Source: Saccharina japonica
Lineage: Eukaryota; Sar; Phaeophyceae; Laminariales; Laminariaceae
Direction: 5' to 3'
Assembly (NCBI GenBank): GCA_008828725.1
Contig: MEHQ01003010.1
Span: 1 to 64,000 of the forward strand
DNA length: 64,000 nucleotides
Positions 46,201 through 58,500 of the stretch are shown here, in pieces. The notes under the pieces are model-generated. The model did no database searches. It saw nothing but the letters and a program-made list of their open reading frames with translations, and was not told the origin of the DNA. Numbering within the stretch: position 1 is the stretch's first letter; every line of letters starts with the position of its first letter. A program made the translations under genes and the position numbers.

Positions 46201-47158
46201 TTCGAATAAAAAAAACATCTGTAGAGTAACCTCGCCGTTTCGGTCAAACTACCGTTGGACCGATTGCTTGTCCAGATGAGCATCAACCGGTGGCCATTGA
46301 GATACCCGGACGAGCACGAGGAGTACGAGCACCCTAGATTGACGGCGATGAACCTGAATCACAATCATCCTGTGGAGGCGCCATTGCCATCGCGAGTAAA
46401 GGCTGAAGTCGCCAAGCTGACAGGTGGGTGCTGAGATTGGACACACCCGCTCTTCGATATTTCTTTCGGGGTTGTGGCGTTGTGTGTGAGGTTTTTGTAT
46501 TTTCGGTATTCGTAGTGTTATGTCCCTTGCCATACCGGTTGTACATGTTCCGACCAAGTCTGGGAATCCACATAAATCCGGTATACCGAGGGCACAGCCG
46601 GGAAAACGTGTTTGTGTGACACAGGATGACTTGCCACAATATACCCCCTCTGTCGTTGATGGTTTGAAACAACACCATACGGGGTGTTTGTCGTCGACTC
46701 AGGACGTTTAACCTACCAGCTTTTGCGTATGTGGTATTGCCCCGACAGATGCGGGAGTTGCGCCAGCCGTGCAAGTCAGAGTGTTGAACGCTCTCCACAA
46801 TCGTCGAGTCAGTCGTCGGGCCGTCCAGGAGGCCTCGTCCCTGTGCGGTGGTGCGAAGCGCCCGCACGACGCCCAGGAATCGCACACTACGGAGAAGGGG
46901 CCGACCGCACAGGACCGCCAGTTATTACACGTAGACATGCTTAAAGAAGTTACCACAGTCGTGAGCGAAGCGGTGGAGGCTTTGCCTCCCGATACGGTTC
47001 GTATGCTCGTAGCGCAGTTCGGGAAAAACATGCGAACTGCGGCGAGGGTCCAGTCAGAGACAAGGCGTGCGATGGGCATCCTGGGTGAAGTGTTCTTGCC
47101 GACGGGTGCAGGTAGTGGCGAAAGAAACAGCCCCCCCGGCGAGACCAGGCGAATATAA
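37214..47158 (+). CDS. FAR1/MULE-type DNA-binding protein gene (partial model)
   Basis: Supported exons: 37214-37486, 43255-43492, about 46276-46423 and 46749-47158. Exon 1 (start MAASGGSIGAS) encodes an acidic stretch, then a poly-Ala tract from GCA/GCG triplets, and ends at GTAAGT in phase 0, fitting exon 2. Exon 2 has EALRAAL...AEHGTRLARSTSKK and LTLIALRCVHG, resembling the start of the FAR1 zinc-binding region. Exon 3 has NLNHNHPVEAP, the FAR1/MULE HNHP signature. Exon 4 starts DAGVAPAVQVRVLNAL, the usual segment after HNHP, then a helical tail to TAA. Phase 1 after exon 2 does not fit phase 0 before exon 3, so one or more exons between 43493 and 46275 are missing from this model. No transposase catalytic domain follows, suggesting a host regulator or a domesticated or truncated transposase. 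The link from exon 1 to exon 2 is inferred. Confidence 0.55.
38014..39484. mobile_element. hAT-type DNA transposon with 8-bp target duplication
   Basis: The ends are CAAGGCTTATCACGGTA (38014) and its exact inverse ending at 39484, flanked by ATTATTTT on both sides (38006-38013 and 39485-39492). An 8-bp duplication and a CAAGG start fit hAT. Both subterminal regions are packed with TTACCGTCCCGTCCCGTC motifs, the kind of multiple binding-site array hAT transposases use. A transposase C-terminal remnant is inside. The element lies in the long first intron of the FAR1-like gene. Confidence 0.92.
38564..38920 (+). pseudogene. hAT transposase C-terminal (dimerisation) remnant
   Basis: An open frame of 118 codons includes ARLYLGIDTTSCQAERNNLS, then VVSQLRTSLGTDKIETMML and LKLNSHLIP. 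This follows the hAT C-terminal dimerisation pattern (PATSAxSER-FS...R-L-ES-E-L-FLKxN). The upstream RNase H-like catalytic part is absent, so the internally deleted element cannot move itself. The first ~25 codons do not fit the family and may be non-coding. Confidence 0.7.
40015..40360. repeat. Triplet-rich (CAG/CTG) segment
   Basis: GCAGTAGCAGCAGTAGCAG (about 40062-40090) and a CTG run (about 40256-40289) keep long Ala, Leu, Cys or Gln frames open on both strands. No family motif is seen and I do not call a gene. It is within the first intron of the FAR1-like gene model. Confidence 0.6.
40636..41518. mobile_element. Inverted-repeat DNA element, right terminus eroded
   Basis: The left end (GGGCCCGTATTTAACGAAAG then AAATCGAATCGA...AAATCGATTTTTTTT) is mirrored at 41450-41518 (AAAACGATTTGAAATCGATT...CCTTCGTTAA). 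The GGGCC start, preceded by TAA, resembles Harbinger-type ends. The matching right terminus is not found beyond CGTTAA, so the boundary is approximate. Confidence 0.6.
42225..42977. mobile_element. Harbinger-type MITE with TTA target duplication
   Basis: The ends GGGCCATTCCTAACGAAC and its inverse form a TIR of about 40 bp with one or two mismatches, extending into AAAAAATCACGATTCGTGA. TTA flanks both sides (42222-42224, 42978-42980). A 3-bp TTA duplication with a GGGCC start is characteristic of PIF/Harbinger elements. ATCACGATTCGTGA motifs recur subterminally. No transposase is present. It lies about 280 bp upstream of exon 2 of the FAR1-like gene. Confidence 0.85.
44126..44215 (+). repeat. 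Perfect 44-bp tandem duplication
   Basis: AAATGTCGAAAAATCGCCTA...CGCGCCGCCAG at 44126-44169 is repeated without change at 44172-44215, separated by two bases. It is recent by its identity. Confidence 0.9.
44818..45198 (-). pseudogene. Gypsy integrase zinc-finger/linker fragment
   Basis: On the - strand, HPDVCPECQQWRARRSTGG followed by ILVPLSS resembles the end of the integrase H2C2 finger and its linker (CPECQ-x-K/R...G-L-PLP). No catalytic core can be followed downstream, and the assignment rests on this one motif. It lies in an intron of the FAR1-like gene. Confidence 0.4.
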
Positions 47159-50100
47159 AAGGAGCCGTAAACGACTAATCAGCGTTTTTGAGCTATGATA
47201 TTATGTTGTGCTTGTCATGCGAAACTCCGTTGAGTACGGCGATGATGGGTTAACCAATCGCCCCTTCGTGCGTCCGCATCTTGAAGATGGGAAGGGGGGG
47301 TGTGATGTGGTCGCACTCTCCGACATTTTCTGCTGCGGCTCAATCGCCGGCCCCAATGTGACGATGGTGTTAGATGTAGTAATAGTAGTAGTAATAATAG
47401 TCCTCGAAGTAGTAGTTGCATTTGAGTAGTAGTGCGTTTGCACCTCGAGGACACGGGGAGGGAAGGAGGGAGGGGCTAGGAGATGGAGGGAGCAATCGGT
47501 GTGACCTCCAGCGAGCGGTGTATCTCAATCGCTCCGGTGTGACGGTGGGCGTTGGTTAAAATTTGTGTACGCAAGTAAATGCCCTACGTTGTTCAACCCC
47601 GGGAGTATTTATTTGCTTCTTCGGTTTCATTATGGCATCAGTGCCATGGTCTACGGACTATAGTATCTCCAACACATCATCAGAGGTTGGCCTGGTTACG
47701 TGGGTGAATGTCTTCCACTCCCCGATTTGGGTTTCTCACTTCGTTGGGGGTGTGTGCTTTTGTTGTATTTTCGTGACCCTCGTGGGGACAACAGTATATA
47801 GGTAGCTAAGCAGTGTTCAGTTACGTTCAACGAAACCACAAGCGTTGCAGTTGTGCATCGTTATTTCGTCAGCGCAGAACTCCCCTTCTCCGCTAATGCT
47901 CGCCACCGATGAAACCTTTTCCTCTGTTTCTACGTTTAGTGACGACAGGAGTGACACACGGCTACACTCAAAACCATAGAAGTGGACCGTATACGAGCAC
48001 ATACGTAAGGAACACATATGTACGGCAGACTCATTTTATTTTACTCAGGAGGGTAGTTCGACGTTTTGAGGGCGTTGTCACTTTCCCGATACAAAACAAG
48101 GTTGTGTTTTCCAGAGATTCAGGGCCACTTCAACCTGAAAAACCAGCCAGTTCTCGGATATACACATTGCTACGAAGCTGATTTGGGAGGAAATAATGGA
48201 CTACTGTGTGGATTGTGAAGATATTTTCAAGCTGCGGTCCTAACTAAACGGCGAACGGGGCTGGATTCATCTCGCGGAATGATTGGTTAGGAAATAAACA
48301 AAGAGCGAGTCCGATTCGCTCGCTCTTCGTGGTTGGCCGGGACGTTCGGTTCGCCTGCCTGTCTTAATTTTTCAATGTCCCTCTGCGCACTCGCAAACAG
48401 TGCTGCCGTTGGACCAGGCAGGCTACAAAGCGTACGCTTTTGTGCATGCATATTCCAATCGTTTACTTGTCCGCAGCGTTACTTTTGCATTATGTATACC
48501 TTAACGGTTCCATCTGTGTTCTCCTGTTTTAGTAGACGGAACCGAGCAGACTGCCTTTGTCGCCAGTAGCACCGCGCCCATCTTGTAGCGGGTGATGCTA
48601 AACCTTACCCGGCAGTGACTAGCATTGCTCCGTGTTGCCAGTTTGAGTTTGTTAGTGGTCTTTGTCGACGGAGGGCGGCTTCGAATTGAATGGCAGTTGC
48701 AGAGCTATGGCTTGGGTTCTTGTGAAAACGAAAGGGCTGCCTGGTGGCAATGTTCGACCGCCGACGGTTGGTCCTCGCGAAGAAACGTGCTTGATGCGGC
48801 GTTGGCTTTTGGGCTTTGTGTTGCTCATGCACGCTGTCAGTGGCTCCAGGTATTTGGGGGGGACGAGCCTTGGACCCATGAACATCTACCGTTCACATTA
48901 TTTGTCGTGTGAGTGACTGTGTGATACGAACCAAACTCATTAGAAAAGCGGTACCAGGTATGATGGGAAGATTAATCCGTCTGGCGGCAAGTGCCCGTGA
49001 TTTTGGATCGCACCCTTCTAGTGAGCAATAGCACTGTTTTCACAGGCACCTCGTTGCTAAATAATATCTAGATATCGCTGCTACATACGCAGCATACACA
49101 TTCGTTTGGGCAGAAGCAAGGGGCGTCGTTGTACCCGCCTCCTCCTCCTCGGAGAATGTGCGAAATCGTCTTGCTGTACAGTATGTGTCGTCTGCTCCAA
49201 TCACTCATCATTGTCTGCACCTACAACGTGGTGTAATTGTTTTACTGTCATCACCATGGCCATGGTTATGCCGCTTGCACCACATGGCATGGCTTGTAGA
49301 CAAAAGTGCGACTGCGTTCGAGCGAGAACAGCCCGAAAACGGACGCGGGCTGGGGCTGCCACAAAATAAATACCCCGTTGTAAACTCGAGAGGTTCGAGC
49401 GTTAATGAGTTAGAAGAGGGGTTTAGTTCAAAGCTAAACCTAGAGGACGAGGTGAAAAGCTGTCGGGAGCAAGGATGGCGTGGAGCATGCGACGGAAACG
49501 CAGAAATGCAGGAGGTCAAGGCGAAACGGGAGGAAGGAGAAACAGGAGGAGGGCGAGGAGGAGACCACACGACAACGTAGACAGGTCCTGGTGGGAGAGA
49601 AAACGTGGGGTCGACTGTATAGTGTGACATCAAGAAAAAGAAAAACAAGGAGGGGGGTATATTGCGACTGAGGAAGAGAAACAGCGAAGGAAGAAAAGTA
49701 CTACGCCCACGTACGGGAACGCAGGTTGCGGCGAAAGCGACGACCGCGCCAGCAATGGCGGATATTATGTTTACAAAATTACCGATTGAAGGACAAACGG
49801 GCAGTAGGAACTGACAAGGGCGGCATGGCACCCGCCATGTATGCTCTACATGACATGGGGACGAAGACAAGTCGTACTTCGCTCAGCTGTGGGGAGCACT
49901 CAACCACAGCCATGAAATATTGCAGTGCTGACACCATCGACAAGCCGCAAACAACAGAGCACTCCGTTTCTTGATGTCCAAATTGGACAGGAGAATCATC
50001 GTCCCTACATCGCCTTTAGAATGCAGTCATACTCAGAACCTAAGCGATGAATATGCCCCGGGAACTATGTCCTCGACGGGCCAATAAATGCAGGCCGCAA

Positions 50101-51319
50101 GCGAGGCCACAAGCGATAACCTGCAACACACGCTTGCAATCGCCAGGGGTGTTTCTCACGTTGTTGTTCCACGTTAATACATGTTAATTCCGCCCGTATC
50201 TCTCAACACTCGAGTTCCAATTCTACGACCTCAGCACGCAGACAAGCCTCCTAGAGCATCTCGCCCGCACACCTAACAGACACCCGTATGACCGTGCTAA
50301 AAAGAGCCGTGACGCTTTTATCAGTCATAACCGACTTACAAAAGTAGGCATTGTACCTTCAATGCCGCATTCACAAAACGTCGCCGATAATCGGAAACGT
50401 CTGTGAAAGTTGCAAAATTTAGTGCTGTGTTCAATAACACTAACCCCGACGGACCGTGTGATTACTCAGTGCCATTTGTTTTCTCTCGTGAGTTAACACG
50501 AGGGGCTGAATTACCCAGACCCAAGATCAGAGCCGAGGGGGGGTAGCTACCCTCGGTTCCTGCCGCATCAACGTAGCTGCTTCTGCCATGGAAAACACCC
50601 GCGGGATATATCGCGCCAGAGAACCGAACGCACAACACTGGTTGCAACGAAAAGCAGTGGCCTATCGCCATAAACTTGTGTTCGTACTTACAGCCTGTTT
50701 GAAGAGAGGCCTGCTTGTCGCCAGAGGCAAATCTCATGTACAACTCCCAGCGACAAAAACGCTCTGTACGGCAGGAAAAACTCCGTGGCGCCGCTACCGG
50801 CGGAAACATGCAAACGCCCATCGCGAGCAACACCGGTACTACTCTGCTTCTACAACCCCGATTATCGCCGATAAACCGGTCACACTCAAAGCACTCTCAA
50901 ACTAAACATCAACAGCGGGCACCACCGGAACTAACAATATAACACCAACAACTTGGGCAGGGTTGAGGTGCCTCCGCCACAGCCGTGCCACCATGCAGCC
51001 TCCCTGACCACCACCTGCCCTCGTCTTCGCCACTTGCCTCGTTTTCGTCACATAACCCGTATCACCTGCAAACACATCACAGGACAGTACAGCCCATTAT
51101 CCCAGCACAAAGCAGCAAAACAAGTACATGCTGATCGGAGCGCGACAACGCAAGCCAGGAGACAAAATTGGCGAGAGCCAGCATGCCGTCGAGTATCTAT
51201 AGAGCTCGCGGTGTCAAAACGAACGAATATAATCGAAAATCTGCCGGGCCTATGTACGAACAAATATGTTTCGTGTATACTCGTAGGAGCTCTTGGCATT
51301 TGCCTCGGATGTTTTGCCT
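47159..51319. other. Gene-poor interval; nothing recognised
   Basis: Frames of up to 220 codons occur (49870-49208 on the - strand), but they follow purine-rich or repetitive sequence and show no family motif. A short GTA/AAT triplet region lies at about 47370-47430. Exons of unrecognised genes cannot be excluded. Confidence 0.35.
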
Positions 51320-52305
51320 CGGATGTACATTATTCGATTTTTTCGTGGCAGTGTCCGCGGTTGATGCCGTAGCATGTCGCGGCATGCCGCGGAGCCGTGC
51401 CGCGACATGCCGCGGCACGTGCCACGGTTCTGCCCGCGGATGTTGCCGTGGTACTTGCCATGGCATGCCACGGCAAACCCCACAGCAATGCCCATAGCAA
51501 AACCCACGGCAAGACCCACGGCAAGACCCCCGGCAATGTCCGCGGCAAGTATCGCGGCAAGTGTCACGGCAAGTGTCGCGGCGAGTTTCGCGGAAAGTGT
51601 CGCGGCTAGTATCGCGGCACGTTTCGCGGCATTACCCACAGTAAGCACTGCGGCAAGCGCCGCGGCAAGTGTCGCGGGAAGTGTCGCGTCAAGCACCGCG
51701 GCAACTGTCACGACGAGTGTCGCGGGAAGTGCCGCGGCAAGAACCGCGGCAAGAACGACGGCAAGTCGGTATTATGGGAAGTAGTTATCGTCCTGGCTTG
51801 TTACTGTAGTAACTATGTGTATTGTCGTGGGTCTTGCCGCGACACGACCCGCGACACGACCCACCACATCTGCCGCGGTGATCGCCGCGACACTTGCCGC
51901 GGTGATTGCCGCGACACTTGCCACGGCATTTGGCGTGGCACCCGCCGCGACACTCGCTGCGACACTTGCCGCGACACTTGCCGTGGGCCTTGTGGCGGAC
52001 CTTGCCGCGGGCCTTGCTACGGTACTGTAGACGTTCTACGGCATGTCGTGTCAGATGTTGCGACATGCCGCACCATGTCGTCGCATGCCGTGGACACTGT
52101 CGTGGCGCTTGTCGCGGATCTCGCCGCGGGTCTTGCCGCGGCATGTCGTGGCAGCGTCCGTGGCATGTCGCGGCATGTCGTGGCAGAGTCCGTGGCATGT
52201 CCGTATGGCGGGACATGCCACGGACACTGCCACGACATACCGCTGACACTGCCACGACATGTCGCGGACGCTGCCACGAAAAAGTCAAATGATGTATATA
52301 CATCC
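51320..52305. mobile_element. 12-bp-repeat foldback element C
   Basis: The left end is GGATGTACATTATTCGATTT then TTTCGTGGCAGTG. The right end is its inverse (CTGCCACGAAAAAGTCAAAT...CATCC). The left arm (about 51345-51770) is the CCGCGGCAAGTG-type 12-bp repeat in clean register. A core of ~55 bp at 51770-51825 separates it from the inverted right arm (GTCTTGCCGCGA...). All six frames are open through the arms and encode no plausible gene. Terminal sequence shared with A and B defines one family. Confidence 0.8.
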
Positions 52306-53280
52306 AACGGTAAACGTGCATTCGGTAAGGGTCAAGCGGAATGATCGTCCCCGCGGGCAAGGCAGGGAGCGGGAAGGGGCGGTGTCGCGAGACTGCTTGC
52401 AGCGGATTCAAAAGCGCCCGAGGTTCTACATCGGTTCAACGGTCAACGCAATAAAAAACACCATTATTTAAATTTGATCTTGCTTGGGCAAGCGCCAGGT
52501 AGACTCTGCACCGATGTTAACACAAACGAGCAGACAATATCCTTCTGCCCGAAAAGGCAGAGGTTCTTCTTCAGGCCCGAAGCTCACAACAACGGCAACA
52601 TGTTCAAGCTTCTCTCAACCACATTGACCTCGTATCATACAGCAGTGTCTTACAGAGGTGCGCTCGCGAACCGTACGTACGTACGTATCCTTTCCTCTTG
52701 TCTGCTCATGTTGTGAGTACGTAACGTCTTGACGAAAAAAAAATAACTGCTGCTGCAATGATGGTACAGATTCATGCCCCACGATCCATAAAGACGCTGC
52801 TAATTGAATATTGCCCCCCGAAAGCCGACGAAGCATAGCCTCCATGTTCAGAAGAAGGCAGTCTGCCTAGCGATGGCAACAGCCGAAAATCGCCAGCATG
52901 GCAAACTACCGTTATCTGGGTCGTACATACGTACATGAGGTTGAATAGAGTCGCCCGATCTCCGATCGCTGGCCATTTTTGTCGATCGAGGAGCTTACCT
53001 TTTTCGGACGCAGAAGCCGTCACGCGCTGCAAGCGAGCGGCGTGAAGGCATGGGAGACCGGGTCGGTCTACTGCTGATCAGCATTCTTCTTCGCGTTTGC
53101 CTTGATCAACGGTGCGCCGGCCCAAGGGCCGACAACACAGGATCTACCGTACATAAAACCGTAGAACCCCTGTTCCCTGTTTGATACGGCACTTGAACCC
53201 GCTAGCAACTCCTTTTCCATTGGTGCCTGTTGGTGCTCCTGCCATTTTCAAACTCCACGCTGCACAGACATCCTGACAGG
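52306..53280. other. Upstream of the PELP1-like gene; no gene recognised
   Basis: No exon-like frame can be tied to a family. A (GTAC)-type run GTACGTACGTACGTA occurs near 52674. ACAG directly before 53280 could act as a splice acceptor, so a further upstream exon of the next gene is possible here. Confidence 0.35.
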
Positions 53281-55527
53281 ATGCTGGCCGACTGGGTGCT
53301 TACCGCTGCGCCCGGGTTCGAGCGTGGCCAAGAGGGTAGCCATGATGTACTTGCTCAGCTGCCGCGCATGACAGAGGTAATTGTTTCACTGCGAGGTCAT
53401 GGCAAGGTTGCTTGACAAATATATCGGTCGCGGGACTGTCAACATCAGCAGCAGCAGCGAGCAGCAGTGGTTCAGCATCGGCCTCTGGCCTCCGCTCGTC
53501 TTTGTTTCGCCTCTTGCGTCGTTCAGCGTTGCGACAAGGCTTTGCCGTTGCAGGAACATCTCTTGCATGGATCAGACCTCTCAGTCCCGACGCCTTTCCC
53601 GAATTTCCCGTGTCTAGGACTTCGGAATGGACGTCCTGGAAGCTCTCGAGGCCGCTGTAACCTACGCCCCAAACTCGCTCGCGGCCATCAGAGAGGCTCG
53701 AGCGTGGCGAGAGGTCATCGCACCAAGCCAGGTTAGCATGATAGCACTTTAGCACTGCTGGGGCACGTTGCAGCGCATGCAAGCGTATAGCTGTTGAGCA
53801 CTATCAGTCAGGTGTTCAGTTGGGTCGGCAATAATGTTTTGCGCCGGGGTGCGGTAGTGAAGCAGCCCTCGATAAGTGTACGTGATCGAACCTTGTTCCA
53901 TAAAGGGGATTGTAGTTTTAGAATTGCACCCACGTTTTGGGGGACAAATTACTTGGAATTATAGCAAGAGATAACCTTTGCAGCGGTAAAAGGGTGATCG
54001 TCGGTTCGGGTTCGGGTTAGGGTTCGTGTCGGAGGGTCGGCTTTAGGCGGCAAGCACCAAACCTCCGTAAATATTAACTATCAAAGTGTGTCCACCCCTC
54101 GTCGTCGTGCAGGGTGTTGCATTTTGTCCCTGGTACATACTGCATCTGCCACTGACCAGGTCGAGGTATATACTGCTGTACTCGTGATGGTGTGTGCAGC
54201 AGTGCAGCGTAAGAGCGTAAGCATGTACCGTAAGCTGGCTTGCCAGGGATAACCCGACGCATCCCCTTTGCAACGGCCGCGGGTGCAGCGGGTCATGGGG
54301 GCCATCTCCACTTGTGCGCGTGTGCGTGCGCTATGTATCATATTCCACCACACTGGCCAAATCTGCAAGATGTGGCTGCTGTTGTGCGCGTGTACGCACC
54401 GATGTCATACAGCAGCAGCAGCAGCAGCAGTTGTGGACAGCAGTCCAGAAACAAGCTCATGTTTCCCGATTTTACGCTGGCAAATTGTTGTCGCACAACC
54501 TATGTACGTCTACGAGTATAGTAGACTCGTACTGGTACACACGTACGTACGCATAAGTATGTACGTAAAGTACGAGTATGATTTCCATACGTAGTGTATC
54601 GTCTGTTGATCGAACAATCACCATTCTGACCCACCGGTCCATCGGCCACCTCGCGGCGTTGGCGTCGGTTGGCAATGACGCTGTAAAATACGCCTCTCAC
54701 TGCGTGAGCTAGACAACCAGGATACCATTTTATTTTATTTTCTTTTCGCGGTCACCACGGCTGGCGTTCGAGTTAGATTTTTTGTGCGGAGTAGGCAACC
54801 TTAACTCCGCACGAGGGGAATTATAGTATCAAGTATATACTGTAGTGCGTACCGGTATATGGTAAGGGACCCACGAGGCAGTTACATAATATACCAATTT
54901 GCTCTCTGGAAGCGGCCACAACAAAAAACAAATCAATTCACTCGAAGATGCCATCCGTCTGCAACAAAGTCCGCCTCATAAGCGGTTTTTAGTGGGATGC
55001 AGCCAACCCTTCATGCGACTCGCCTAGCACCTCACGGCGGTTTGCGCTGGGTGCAAGCAATGCCTGCCTGGTCGGTGAAAACCCGAGGTGCTCCGTTCCG
55101 GCATTGTAGGGATGCGAGGGCCCATGGCCATACGACTACGGCCATGCACGACATGAGTACCCCCCCCCCCCCGCTTAAAGCTAACAAACGCCAACTTATG
55201 CCACCACTCCAGGGAAATGTGGGACACTTGTCGGGCATCACTCACGCGAGACACCTCCTGGGGCTGATAGGCTGCTGCCCGTCCACCGAGCTGGAGGACA
55301 TGTTTCCGTCGCTAGCTCGTGAGCTACTGGCCCTCCTACGGCGAGGCGGTGGCGGCGAACCAACAGACAGCAGCAGCAGCAGCAGTAACAGCACGAAAGC
55401 CGTCGCCTTGGCCGCGATCGACGAAGCCGTGCGCCGCCTTCTGGAGACGAGCGCGCCGCCAATCCCCGTAATATCACACCATGTATACGAGAGCGGAAGG
55501 TAAGGAGGAGGAGGGGGAGGGGGGGGA

Positions 55528-55583
<56 letters not shown>

Positions 55584-58500
55584 GCAGCCGGGTCAGGTCG
55601 CAACAGCAAGATTGGCGGCGGGGAAGCGGGAGGTGCCAGACAGGTGATTGGTTTCAAGTTTCACGACCGAACGATAACCGCGTTTGGCTCCCTCAGCCGT
55701 CTATTTTTGTACTTGTGGTCGATCCTTTTTCGGGGACCACCCAGGTTTCGTGGTGAACTAAAATACGACAAGTGCGGTGGTGTTATTAGTAGCAGCCATT
55801 TATTTCGGGGGGGGGGGGGGGGGGGGGGGTATTGTAATCAGAACCAAATATGGTGTGTGAACATCAGGGGGGATGTATGGTTTTTGGGTCCATCGTGGGT
55901 TCTGACTACTCTTCTTACAACAATGGCCCACCCCGAAATAGAACGAACGTGCAGGAGGGTGTTGTACTAGTATCACCACGCCTCGCGCGTAATCGGACAA
56001 CCCCCCCCCGTTACAATTTGTCGGAGACACCATCCCCTGCCCCAGCGGCCCGGGGGGTGCTTTTCGTACGTCTGGTTCTCTGTATTCGACATTTGTTTTG
56101 GACATTTTTTCCCTCTACGCGAGGAGTTACGGCTGGTAATGTTAGTAGTCGATGTGCGCCGAGTGGCAGCACCTGTGTACTATAATATATACGTGCCTCA
56201 AACGCGCCAACCTGCCATTTTTGGGGGCAATCCCTCGAATGCGGTCCGTCATATATGTCCGAGTGCTGCTGTACTACTGTAGTTAAGCGTTACAGGTCGT
56301 CGATACTGCCAGTGCAGCAGGCGTTCACCTGGTGTCTTGTGTGCTATGAAAACCTGCCAGCGCAACAGGCCTTGAGGCTGTCGTGTAGGGTGGAAGACCC
56401 GGGACGGGGTATACTGTCGATCTTGTTTGTCTGTCTGTCTGTATGATTGTCTGTCCGTCTATCTTGTGTCTGTCTGTCTGTCGGTCGGTCTGTCGGTCCT
56501 TATTTCTAGCTGTCTGCCTGTCCGAGTGTGTTTGTTTTTGTCCTGTATGTGGCGCAGCGGTGTCTGCTACCTGCTGCTGTTACACCCTCTGTACGCGCCC
56601 TCTCCAACTGGAATCAATCGGGAATCTCTCAACTGTTTTGTTTTTTTGTCCTTCTCGCCCTCCCTCTGCTTGCTTTTTCGTACGCCTCTGCCTTTCTCCC
56701 CCCCCCCCCCCCCCAGGCTGTGGTTGGTGTCTTGCCCAAGCTGGTCCCTGCAGTGACCGCTTGCCTGCATGGGTCCACCAGCCCCACCGGCGCCTTCTCC
56801 GTACCGCCGGACCTAGCGGTGGCGGCGGGAGCGCTCGGTGTCCTCGAGGCTCTGGTCTCCTTGCTGCGGTCGACCATGCGACCCCACGTCAAGAAGGTGG
56901 AGGGAGCGACCGCGCTGTGGCTGCAGGTGCGAAACGCGAAGGCGACTGGGGATGGGGATGGGAATACTGTACAGCATGGCCCCGCGAATGATATATTTAA
57001 AGTGTTTGCTGTGAGAAGAGCGTCAGGCTCACATGTTTTCGGGAACGCTACGTACTGCAGTTATCTATTTTGATGGAGGTATAGTGCTATGTACGACACG
57101 AGAAGCTATTTAATATGATATGCTCGAGGTTGCTAGAGGTTGCGAGAGGTTGGTGTCACAAGGGAGGCTCGGATTGAAGCGTTGTCCCAGTTTACGTAGT
57201 AGGCATTCCTTGTTGACGGGCCCGTACTACTGTACAAATGCCAATCAACGCCTGTCGTCGTGAACGTCCTTGGGGACACCTACTCTAGGCACGGGTTGAG
57301 GTCTCGAGCTCGTTTTTTTCCCCGGCATTGTCAGACGGCCGTGTACGTAGCGGCGCATGCATGCACGGTTCGTATTGTAATTGCGTGGAGGAGGTTAACA
57401 CCATTCCCCGACATATTTGTCATCTGTATACCTCCCCCCCCGTCACGGTTAGTAAAGGCGCTTGCGGCCGAATGTATCCTTACATAGCTGCTCTGTGAAA
57501 ACTGCGCTTGGAGAGCCTGCGTACCCGGGGCTCGCCCGGGACACGCGTGATCGTTTTTTTTATGCAGCTCCGGGTCATTTTTTGGATTTGAGATGGTTGT
57601 TCGGCTTTGGTGTTTGCCGGTGCTGTATTATAGCACCACCCGTAGCACCGCCAGCTGTGTAGAGCAGCGCGGTGTTTCCATGGCGCAGGCAGGGGGCGTC
57701 GAACGGTCAAACGGGCAGGGCGCTCTACTCGAGCACACCTTACAAAGATCAACCCCAATTATTTTCCAACCGAAAGCAAACAAACGCTTTGCAGCATGGA
57801 AGGCTGGCTGGCTTTCGAAAGTGTATCATACGTACGTATCGTGTGTATCGTATGTACATATGGCAGTGTCAAAATATTTCACCAGTTTACCTGTGGGACG
57901 GACCCTTGGCTACAGCAGTACGCGACAGATGTTTCAGAATCTCTTCTTTTTGACCAGATTGGAATTCGTATGTAAGACTGGGTGTGTTCCACACTTATAT
58001 TCAGTACAAAGAGGTCGCATTCTTATTTTCCTCCCAAAATCTCAGTCTCTAAATTCTAAATTATCAGATTCTTTAACACCTGTCGCGTACTGTATGACAG
58101 TACCTGTAATACGATGGGGGTGTAGAGTTTTGCCTGCAGGCGCTCTCATCACCCCCGACAACTGAAACCATTCGCCCTCCTCTTTTGTCGCGCGCCGGTT
58201 TCGTGTCACCATCTCCCGTGTTTTGTCACACAGGGGCCAAGCGACGTCATTCGAGACCGCGCGGCGGCCGTCCTGGCGTCGCTTCCTCTGTGCGGGGAGG
58301 CGGAAGCGTGGACGCAGGCGGCGGGGCGGGTGACTCTCGAGGCCCACGGGTGCGTGCGTGCGTGCGTTTGGACACGTTTGGGCACGTTTGCGTCCAGATG
58401 AAAAATGCCATATGTTGATTGGTGCTTGTAACAAAGATAACCACGCTTTGGGGATATATCCAACACCATATATACTGAAAAATTTAAAAAAAAAAAAAAA

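Noticed and set aside
49208-49870. 220-codon - strand frame, Ser/Pro-rich
   Set aside because: It mirrors a purine-rich + strand, has no recognisable motif or splice context, and an unrelated frame on the other strand is equally open.
51374-52411. Frames up to 208 codons with Cys/Arg/Gly repeats on both strands
   Set aside because: Same 12-bp repeat artifact as at 14.3-15.5 kb (element C).
55213-55499. Exon 3 of the PELP1-like gene ending at the GGAAG/GTAAGG donor
   Set aside because: That donor leaves phase 2, which does not fit the phase-0 next exon; CCC/GTAATA at 55467 keeps the frame and the family alignment.
55238-55657. Proline-rich or glycine-rich proteins across the G tracts (also 59.9-60.3 and 60.4-61.1 kb)
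   Set aside because: They are translations of homopolymer runs inside introns.
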